DNA of 50,640 nt from Acidimicrobiales bacterium (lineage in GTDB: Bacteria; Actinomycetota; Acidimicrobiia; Acidimicrobiales; MedAcidi-G1): the NCBI GenBank assembly GCA_029245675.1, contig JAQWOV010000031.1, positions 1 through 50,640 on the forward strand, written 5' to 3'. The notes under the pieces are model-generated. The model saw nothing but the letters and a program-made list of their open reading frames with translations, was not told the DNA's origin and made no database searches. Below, piece by piece: positions 1 to 8,600 of the stretch. Positions within the stretch are counted from its first letter, which is position 1. Every line of letters starts with the position of its first letter. The translations under genes were made by a program, and so were the position numbers.

Positions 1-3000
1 AACACCCCTCAAACCGTGACTGTCACCGGCGTAGATGACAATTTGGTTGATGGAACTATCACCTCAACCATCACCATCGCCATTGATGACGCCAACTCAG
101 ATAACACATTTGATGCAGTTGCTGACCAAACCGTGTCCGCAACTACAACTGACAACGACGTAGCCGGCTTCACCGTCGCACAATCCGGAGGATCAACCAC
201 CGTTGCGGAAACCGGAACCACCGACACCTTCACCGTCGTACTAAACGCACAACCAGCAGCTGATGTTGTCCTCACTATCACCTCAAGTGATACCGGAGAA
301 GCAACCGTAAACACCCCACTTACTTTCAGTACAGAAAACTGGAACACCCCTCAAACCGTGACTGTCACCGGCGTAGATGACAATTTGGTTGATGGAACTA
401 TCACCTCAACCATCACCATCGCCATTGATGACGCCAACTCAGATAACACATTTGATGCAGTTGCTGACCAAACCGTGTCCGCTACTACAACTGATGATGA
501 TGTTGCCGGCTTCACTGTTGTTGAATCCGAAGGATCAACCTCCGTTGACGAATCCGGAACCACCGACACCTTCACCGTGGTACTTACTGCTCAACCAACC
601 TCAAATGTTGTTCTCACCATCACCTCAAGTGACACCGGTGAAGCAACCGTAAATAGTCCATTAACCTTCACCAACGCAAACTGGAATACACCTCAAACCG
701 TAACAGTTACCGCTGTTGACGATTCAGGTGTAGTAGACGGAGATCAAGTCTCAACTCTTACTGTTGCGGTTAATGATGCCAACTCAGATGACACATTTGA
801 TGCAGTTGCTGACCAAACCGTGTCCGCTACTACAACTGATGATGATCTTGCTGGCTTCACCGTTACTGAAACAGGCGGATCAACCACCGTTGCTGAAACC
901 GGAACCACCGACACCTTCACCGTGGTACTTACTGCTCAACCTGCATCAGATGTTGTATTGTCAATTTCCTCAGCAGACACAGACGAAGCTTCAGTAGCAC
1001 CAAGCTCGGTAACATTTACCACTGGGAATTGGAACACTGCACAAACTGTGACCGTTACCGGTATAGATGAAAGTGTTGTAGATGGAGATCAAAACTCAAC
1101 GATCACAGTTGCAATTCTTGATGCTGCTTCAGATGACAGTTTTGACGCATTAGCCGACCAAACCGTATCCGTAACCACAACTGACAACGACGTTGCCGGC
1201 TTCACCGTTGCTCAAACAGACGGATCAACCTCCGTTGCGGAAACCGGAACCACCGACACCTTCACCGTCGTACTAAACGCTCAACCAGTTTCAGATGTTG
1301 TTCTCGCCATTACGTCAAGTGACACCGGAGAAGCAACCGTAAACACCCCATTAACCTTCACTAACGCAAATTGGAACTCAGCTCAAACCGTGACTGTCAC
1401 CGGTGTAGATGACACCATCATTGATGGCACCATCACCTCAACTATCACAATCGCAGTTGAAGACTCCTCATCAAATGACAGTTTCGATAATTTAGCTGAT
1501 CAAACCGTGTCCACAACCACAACCGACAACGATGTAGCCGGCTTCACCGTCGCTGAAACAGATGGATCAACCTCCGTAGCTGAAACCGGAACCACCGACA
1601 CCTTCACCGTAGTTCTAAACGCACAACCAGCATCAAACGTTGTTCTTTTGATTTCTTCAAGTGACACCGGGGAAGCAACCGTAAACACCCCATTTACCTT
1701 CAGTACAGAAAACTGGGACACTCCACAAACCGTGACCGTCACCGGCGTAGACGATGACCTCGTTGATGGAACTATCACTTCAACCATCACCATTACTGTT
1801 GATGGCGCCAACTCAGACGACACATTTGACTTAGTTGCCGACCAAACCGTGGCCTCAACCACAACTGACAACGACGTAGCCGGCTTCACCGTCGCTGAAA
1901 CAGATGGATCAACCACCGTTGACGAATCCGGAACCACCGACACCTTCACCATTGTTCTAAATGCAAAACCAGTGGAAGACGTTGTTCTATCTATCTCGTC
2001 AGGAACGGTAGCTGAATCAACAGTTGCCCCTGCGTCAATCACCTTTACTTCAGCAAATTGGGACACCCCACAAACAATCACATCAACTGGTGTAAATGAC
2101 AGTGGAACCATTGATGGTTCACAAACATCTGTCGTGACTATTTCTGTAGTCCCAGAAGCTTCAGATGATTCATTTGACGGTATTGCAAATCAAGTAGTAA
2201 ATGTCACTACCACTGATGATGATGTTGCCGGCTTCACCGTTGCCGAAACTGGTGGATCAACCACCGTTGATGAATCCGGAACCACCGACACCTTCACCGT
2301 GGTCCTTGATGCTCAACCAACAAATAACGTTGTATTTGATATCTCATCTGCTGATACCGGTGAAGCAACTATTGCCCCTGCTTCGCTCACCTTTACAGCA
2401 GCAAATTGGAACACTCCACAAACAGTCACCGTTACCGGCATCAACGATGGGGTATTAATTGATGGTGATCAAGACTCTGTGATAACAATCAGCATTAATC
2501 AGGGTGGTTCAGATAATGGATTTGATGCACTTGTAAATAAAACTGTTACTGCAACTACTACCGATGATGACATCCCAGGCTTCACCGTTACTGAAACTGG
2601 TGGATCAACTCAAGTTTCTGAATCTGGAACCACCGACACCTTTACCGTCGTATTAACTGCTCAACCAACTTCGGATGTTGTTCTCACTATCACCTCAAGT
2701 GACACCGGTGAGGCAACTGTAAGTAGCCCACTTACCTTCACTAACGGAAACTGGAACACCGCTCAAACTGTGACCGTTACCGGTGTAGATGACAATCTGA
2801 TTGATGGAACAGTTACTGGAACTATCACCGTAAGCGTCGATGATGCAAACTCTAATTCAGATTTTGCTCTCACTGCTGATAAATCCGTCAACGTTTCAAC
2901 TCTTGACAATGACACCGCTGGATTCACCGTTACCGAAACTGGCGGATCAACTAGTGTGAACGAGTCTGGAGTAAATGACTCTCTTGCTATTGTCCTTACG

Positions 3001-3987
3001 GCTCAACCAGTATCAAACGTAGTTCTTACCATTGTGTCCAGCGACAATACAGAATCAAGTGCAACTAGCACAGTCACTTTTACAACAAATAATTGGAACA
3101 CACCTCAAAATGTTGAAGTAACCGCTGTTAATGAGTTCATCATTGACGGAAACCAAAATTCAACCCTCACTATCGCAATTGATGACGCTAATTCTGATAA
3201 TGACTTTGATGCTCTTGCCGATCAAACAGTCTCAGTTCAAACCATTGATAACGATGTTGCTGGATTTGAAATTATTGAAACTGGTGGCGATACCACTGTT
3301 CGAGAATCAGGGACTTCAGACACCTTTGGTGTTGTCCTAACCGCACAACCATCAAGCAATGTTGAATTAACTATTAGTCAACCAACTAACCTGAGTTCTT
3401 CTGGTCTGGGAATTATGAATGCTGGGGCATCTGATGAAGCTTCAGTATCAGTGACAACGCTCACATTTACTCCAGCCAACTGGAATACCCCTCAAGACGT
3501 AACAGTTACTGGAGCCAACGATTACGTTCTTGATGGCAACGTACTTTACGAAATTTCTGTTTCAATCAATCCAAATAATTCTGATGACGCCTTTGATTCG
3601 GTAGCAGCGGAAGTGCTTGAAGGAACAAATCTTGATGACGACATTGCTGGATTTGTTATTGTTGAAAGCGAAGGTTCAACTGTTGTTAATGAAAATGGTA
3701 CAACAGATATCTTTACCGTTGTTCTTACCGCTGAACCTTATGAAGATGTTGTCTTAACTCTCGCATCAAGTGACACGGAAGAAGCAGCCGTTGGCAGTTC
3801 CGTTACCTTCACATCAGGAAATTGGAACGTCCCGCAAGAAGTGACTCTTGTTGGTGTTGACGATGTAATTATCGATAAAGACCAGCAAGCGGACATTACT
3901 GTCTCAATTTCAGCTTCTGAATCCGATGGTAATTTCGGTGCGGTTCCATCACAAGTAGTTGAAGCGACTGTTCTTGATGATGAACCC
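1..3987 (+). repeat. Tandem Calx-beta-like coding repeats, about 342-348 bp each
   Basis: Repeat units begin at about 160, 502, 847, 1192, 1534, 1876, 2224, 2572, 2914, 3256 and 3643, with a partial unit before 160. The period is 342, 345 or 348 bp, always a multiple of three; the unit starting at 3256 is longer (387 bp) because of an insertion around 3380-3430. Bases 1-140 and 343-482 are identical, which points to recent duplication or gene conversion among neighbouring units. Divergence increases toward the membrane-proximal units. The copy number upstream of the window is unknown. Confidence 0.9.
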
Positions 3988-5646
3988 GATAGAGACGATG
4001 ACTACATCCTTGATAGCGAAGACCCTTGTCCAGATGACGCTGACTGTGATGATGATGGTCTACGTGATAATGAAGAGCCAGCAATTGAATGTATTACTAA
4101 TCCAGACTGTGACAATGATGGCCTTCCTGATGGAGATGAACCGACAGAAGCTTGTATCACTGATCCTGACTGTGACAACGATGGATTAATTGATGGTATC
4201 GAGGTCCCAATATGTGTTACTTCTCCAGATTGTGACGGAGACGGAATACCAGATCCTGAAGAACTTCGTATGTGTATCACACTTAGTGATTGTGATGGCG
4301 ATGGGATTTCAGATCCAAACGAAGAACCAGGATGTGTAACACTTAGCGATTGTGACGAGGATGGACTCTTAGATCCAGATGAAGAACCAGGATGTATAAC
4401 CATCCCAGATTGTGACGGCGATGGCCTCCTAGACCCAGAAGAAGAACCAGGCTGCGCAAAAATTGCAGACTGTGACAACGACACCATTCTTGATCCAGAC
4501 GAAGAACCAGGATGTATAACCATCCCAGATTGTGATAGCGATGGCCTCCTAGACCCAGAAGAAGAACCAGGATGTACCACCATCCCAGATTGTGACGGCG
4601 ATGGCCTCCTAGACCCAGAAGAAGAACCAGGATGCGCAACCATCCCAGATTGTGATGGCGACACCATTCTTGATCCAGACGAAGAACCAGGATGCGTCCA
4701 TTTCGCAGACTGTGACAACGACGAAATCCTTGATCCTGATGAAGAACCAGGGTGTGTAAATATTAAAGATTGTGACGAGGACGGAACAATTGATGGTCTG
4801 GAGCCAGAAGGCTGTGTATTAGATCCGTCTTGTCCAAGTGACGAGATCGTAATCCCGCCTGTCACATCAACAACCTCCACGACAACAACGACTTCAGCAC
4901 CGATTGAACCTGATTCTGGAAAAGAAGCTCAAAGTTACTGGTGGCTATGGCTCATCATTGCCCTAGTTGGCTTAGCTCTTGGCACATATTTCTTATTCTT
5001 GTTCTATAGAAGAAAGAGCACTCCACGTCTAATTTCGATCACGATTTCTCCATCTGCCATAGATATAAGTAGCTACGTGAATGCTCCAGTGGTTTCTTGG
5101 GATCAGGATGATCAGATAGTAGAAACTCCTTGGTACTCAAGGTTTGTTAAAGAAGAAAAAGAACCCAAAGAAGACCATTTTGATGTCTTGCTTGGTAAAG
5201 AAACACATAAAGAGTTGCATCTTGGAATTGTGTTTGGAAAAGAAACTAATAAACCGCAAAGCCATACAACATTTAGTTATGGCCCTGATGACAGCATTCC
5301 AGTGCATGAAATGCCTGTTGAAAATCCAGACGAGTTATCGGAACTACAGGGTCTCATTACTTTGGTTACTTGGCACGTTCCGTTCAACCTCTTCAAGTCA
5401 ACTTCTTATGTAGTTGAAGTAAAAGTTGATGATTCGTGGGTTGAGATTTCTAGCGCATCAGATCTTGAAAATACAGAAGAAATTAGAAGCAACACAGAGA
5501 TTGATGCTGCCATGATTCGACTCGTTGCGAAACAAAGGTTCCTAAAGCCGCAAATAAGTTCTCTCGCCCCAACAGGGGTAACTCTTTTCACTGGAGAAGA
5601 GATCAACCAAGAAAATCCTTCCGGAGAAAATAATGAAAGTGAATAA
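1..5646 (+). CDS. Giant surface protein with Calx-beta-like repeats, TSP3-like repeats, one TM segment (5' partial)
   Basis: The reading frame is open from base 1, so the start lies outside the window; the GTG at 16 is internal to a repeat. About 1881 residues are visible. In order: one partial and eleven full repeats of 114-129 residues (nt 1-3987), recognised by AGFTV, a GTTDTFTVVL-type strand, NWNTPQTVTVTG and an acidic TTTDDD end, resembling Calx-beta/Ig-like beta sandwiches; thirteen DCDxDG repeats (about nt 4009-4842); a Thr-rich linker (about 4861-4902); a hydrophobic WWLW-led membrane segment (about 4936-5007) followed by YRRK; and a roughly 210-residue C-terminal tail. By the positive-inside rule the repeats are outside and the tail is cytoplasmic. 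The tail matches no family I recognise, though WHVPF and YVVEVKV strands look beta-sandwich-like. The stop TAA shares a base with the next ATG, so the two genes are probably co-translated. Likely an adhesin or calcium-dependent surface protein; the function is not proven. Confidence 0.85.
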   Translation, partial: NTPQTVTVTGVDDNLVDGTITSTITIAIDDANSDNTFDAVADQTVSATTTDNDVAGFTVAQSGGSTTVAETGTTDTFTVVLNAQPAADVVLTITSSDTGEATVNTPLTFSTENWNTPQTVTVTGVDDNLVDGTITSTITIAIDDANSDNTFDAVADQTVSATTTDDDVAGFTVVESEGSTSVDESGTTDTFTVVLTAQPTSNVVLTITSSDTGEATVNSPLTFTNANWNTPQTVTVTAVDDSGVVDGDQVSTLTVAVNDANSDDTFDAVADQTVSATTTDDDLAGFTVTETGGSTTVAETGTTDTFTVVLTAQPASDVVLSISSADTDEASVAPSSVTFTTGNWNTAQTVTVTGIDESVVDGDQNSTITVAILDAASDDSFDALADQTVSVTTTDNDVAGFTVAQTDGSTSVAETGTTDTFTVVLNAQPVSDVVLAITSSDTGEATVNTPLTFTNANWNSAQTVTVTGVDDTIIDGTITSTITIAVEDSSSNDSFDNLADQTVSTTTTDNDVAGFTVAETDGSTSVAETGTTDTFTVVLNAQPASNVVLLISSSDTGEATVNTPFTFSTENWDTPQTVTVTGVDDDLVDGTITSTITITVDGANSDDTFDLVADQTVASTTTDNDVAGFTVAETDGSTTVDESGTTDTFTIVLNAKPVEDVVLSISSGTVAESTVAPASITFTSANWDTPQTITSTGVNDSGTIDGSQTSVVTISVVPEASDDSFDGIANQVVNVTTTDDDVAGFTVAETGGSTTVDESGTTDTFTVVLDAQPTNNVVFDISSADTGEATIAPASLTFTAANWNTPQTVTVTGINDGVLIDGDQDSVITISINQGGSDNGFDALVNKTVTATTTDDDIPGFTVTETGGSTQVSESGTTDTFTVVLTAQPTSDVVLTITSSDTGEATVSSPLTFTNGNWNTAQTVTVTGVDDNLIDGTVTGTITVSVDDANSNSDFALTADKSVNVSTLDNDTAGFTVTETGGSTSVNESGVNDSLAIVLTAQPVSNVVLTIVSSDNTESSATSTVTFTTNNWNTPQNVEVTAVNEFIIDGNQNSTLTIAIDDANSDNDFDALADQTVSVQTIDNDVAGFEIIETGGDTTVRESGTSDTFGVVLTAQPSSNVELTISQPTNLSSSGLGIMNAGASDEASVSVTTLTFTPANWNTPQDVTVTGANDYVLDGNVLYEISVSINPNNSDDAFDSVAAEVLEGTNLDDDIAGFVIVESEGSTVVNENGTTDIFTVVLTAEPYEDVVLTLASSDTEEAAVGSSVTFTSGNWNVPQEVTLVGVDDVIIDKDQQADITVSISASESDGNFGAVPSQVVEATVLDDEPDRDDDYILDSEDPCPDDADCDDDGLRDNEEPAIECITNPDCDNDGLPDGDEPTEACITDPDCDNDGLIDGIEVPICVTSPDCDGDGIPDPEELRMCITLSDCDGDGISDPNEEPGCVTLSDCDEDGLLDPDEEPGCITIPDCDGDGLLDPEEEPGCAKIADCDNDTILDPDEEPGCITIPDCDSDGLLDPEEEPGCTTIPDCDGDGLLDPEEEPGCATIPDCDGDTILDPDEEPGCVHFADCDNDEILDPDEEPGCVNIKDCDEDGTIDGLEPEGCVLDPSCPSDEIVIPPVTSTTSTTTTTSAPIEPDSGKEAQSYWWLWLIIALVGLALGTYFLFLFYRRKSTPRLISITISPSAIDISSYVNAPVVSWDQDDQIVETPWYSRFVKEEKEPKEDHFDVLLGKETHKELHLGIVFGKETNKPQSHTTFSYGPDDSIPVHEMPVENPDELSELQGLITLVTWHVPFNLFKSTSYVVEVKVDDSWVEISSASDLENTEEIRSNTEIDAAMIRLVAKQRFLKPQISSLAPTGVTLFTGEEINQENPSGENNESE
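4009..4842 (+). repeat. TSP3-like acidic Cys repeats, about 60-bp period
   Basis: Thirteen units of about 20 residues contain DCDxDG or a close variant, followed by LLDPEEEPGC-type sequence. Asp residues at alternating positions followed by Gly match thrombospondin type 3 calcium-binding loops. Each unit carries two Cys, one in DCD and one in PGC, so inter-repeat disulfides are plausible. The units between about 4320 and 4760 are very similar to each other at DNA level. The tract lies between the Calx-beta-like repeats and the Thr-rich linker and would form a stiff calcium-bound stalk near the membrane. Confidence 0.85.
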
Positions 5647-8600
5647 TGATGTTGAATGTAAATAGGTTTCTGCAATTCCAAAGAAACATCTTTTTTGGAA
5701 TTCTCGCTGTCGCTGTTGCGGCGACACTTCTCGTTGTTATCCCTCAGACGACTCGTACCGCGGGTGCATCTGTTGAAGATTTACCTTCCGATACTGGGTT
5801 TACTTGTTCTTCTGAAGGGCGTGGTGGCTTCCCGTATCAAATGATGTGGGCGAACTCTACGAAACAATCAAAGAACTTGTTTAATGCTAATGGGGCAGTT
5901 CCTTCAGAGGTAACAGCACTGAACATTAACCCAGATAGCCATATTCATTTACAACTAGCGAGATATAACGCTGCCACCGAAAAATATGATGTTGTGGGTA
6001 CTTGGGCTCCAGCTCTTAATGGAGGATTAAAGAATGATAATGGGGAAACATTACTTTCTGCTAACACATTTTTAAAGAATAACTTTCAGCAGGTAAATGG
6101 ACTTGCTATGGATCCTTATGGAAACGCGTATGTTGCGATTCAACCTGCAAAGGGAAAGGGATCCGCATATTATGTTCAATTAATTCCCCCCGCGGAGGGT
6201 GAGCTTGGAACGATGCGAGCAATCGCAGAGTTGGCTGGTAACCCAACGAATATTAATGCCGCTACCTACTATGAAACTGAGGCTGGGCATCCAAAAGTAG
6301 TGATGGGTGGAAATTTCTTTAAATCTGCGCCTTATAACGTTCTTCTCTATAGAGCAGAAGGGGCTGCGCTCCCGCTTGTTCAAAAAGAAGAAACTCGAAC
6401 GGGTAATGATCGTGGTGGGCCAAAAGATTTCTCTTGGATCAAAGAAGGGATTTCTTGGACTGGTTCTTATAGCCCTGGTGCTGGGCAAAGTGATGTAAAT
6501 GGAACCCAAATTTATGACCTGATCGCTCTTCATCCGGATAGTTCTGGAACAACGGGAACAGTATTTTTAGGTCAAGCTGCTGGTCCGAGTACCGCCAAAA
6601 TTTCTGGTGTATCTATACCTGCAGAAGCAGAAGCTAAAAAAGACACGTTTGGTGCGTCATATAACTTCAAATTGGGTGACGATAAAACTTACATATATTT
6701 CACGGCGAATAAGTCTGGTCAAATGATTCAGGTTGAACTGCCAGATCCGAACAGTGATGGAAATATTACTATTACGAGTGGAAACAGTTTTGATGTAACT
6801 CATATTGGTAAGACTGCAGTAACTTCTGACAACGATGGAGCAGGATGTCCTTATGACCCGCCACCTCGTTTAGGTTCTCTTGTTGCATCAACGTGGCCAC
6901 CGGACTGTAACCTCGCTGACCCGGACGGTAAGGGTTCTACTTTCCCGATTTCGATCCTTAATAGCGAAGACAACCCTCAAAATGTTTTTATTACTGTAAA
7001 AGTAAACAATGTAGTTGTTACTGGAGGTCAATATTTCAGTAGTGGTTCTGCCTCTAACCCAACGTTAGATGGAACAACAAAAATGAGTGTTCCGAAGCAA
7101 AATCCGGATGGTACTCAAGGAGAGTTGATTCTCACTGTTGATATCGAAAAAGATCAAACATGGTCTGTGGAAATTAAAAACCCGAATGACGGAAACAAAA
7201 TTTTAGAGCTGATCCCAAGCGGCGGCACACTCAATACAGCAGCCTGTGATGGGGATTTTTCTGAAGAAACTATTTTTAACGCAAACCATACCGTTGGTAC
7301 CTGTAACTCCGTAGGAGACAAATACGAAATCGGTGTTGCGATAAATAACAGTATGTCAAACGTTGATGCAACTTTCAGAGCAATCGTTGCAGGAGTTACT
7401 CAAAGTCTCAAAACGATTCCTCATGGGGCGCTTTCTTCGCAGAATGCCTCTGTACAAAGCATTACTTTGACCGTCAGCCCAAATGATCAGATCGTACTTG
7501 AGATTGGCGAAATAGGAGAAACACCTACCGCCACTACTTACCATGCGAATGATTGTGTAGTCGCTGAAGAAGCATCGATAGATCCGTTTCCTTGTAGCTC
7601 ACCTGACGTAAACGGCCCGATACAAGTACGGGTCAATGAAGACAGTACGGCCTATGCGGTAGTTGCGTTAGATCCATCAGCAGGTGGGTTTAATACTCTT
7701 TGGGAAATGCCTTTTAATTGGACGTCAAGTGATGGAAATGCTGCTAACAACTATGCACATTTAAATGGGACTGCTATTCATCCCACGACAGATGAAGCAT
7801 ATGCCTTGCTCAGATTTGAAGACGATAGGTCATATCTAATTCGTTTCGATGACGAAAAATTTGAATACGTCTTCAAGCTACCTGACTACGGAACTGCAGG
7901 TGGGTGGTCCAACAACGGTACTTTTGACGATGATGGAAACTTCTATTATTGGACATCGGGTGGCGCTGTAGCAAAGATTACTGCAGCGCAAATCAATGCG
8001 CAGGCGAATCTAAATCACTGGGACACAACCGACGCAACCATACCGACCCTTACCCCTTCTCTCGGAGCCTCATCTATGAGAGGAGCAGACCTGATTGCGG
8101 TGACTGACGATTTCGGTACGGGAGAAAAAACCTATTTAATAGGAATACAGCCAGTAAGCCAAGTAGGAGGAGGTGTCTATGTTTATGACGTCGCCGGTAA
8201 CATCATTACGCAATTCGCTAGTTTTGGATTTTCTGACGGCAGCGCCCTGCCTGATGAGGCATACGGGGCGGCTTACAAAGTTACAGACAACAACGGTGCT
8301 CCTGGAGTTTTCTTCTCCAGTAATGGTGGAGATACGGGAACAGTAGTCACATTAAACCTTGACTCTATTGATATCACTGATAACTCTCAAAAAGTTACTT
8401 TTTCTAACGCGGGAAGTCTTCCAACATCAAACAGCAACGATGGTATGGGATGTGCGGTTTCGATTCTTAGCGTCCCTCTTGAATTTGGTGATGTTTATGG
8501 ATACATGTGGGTTGATTTCAACAAAGACGGCAACCGGACTGCGGTAGAAGCTGGAACGGAACCACATGTAACCGGGTATGACGTTACGTTCACGAACGTA

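Noticed and set aside
4009-4842. Regular 60-bp repeats that resemble a CRISPR array by period
   Set aside because: The frame is open throughout, repeats and spacers are not distinct, and the protein repeat explains the period.
4002-4880. Long minus-strand open frame rich in Ser, Pro and Gly opposite the TSP3-like tract
   Set aside because: It mirrors the 60-bp coding repeats; its composition is what the reverse strand of DPEEEPGC repeats gives, and it has no ribosome-binding site.
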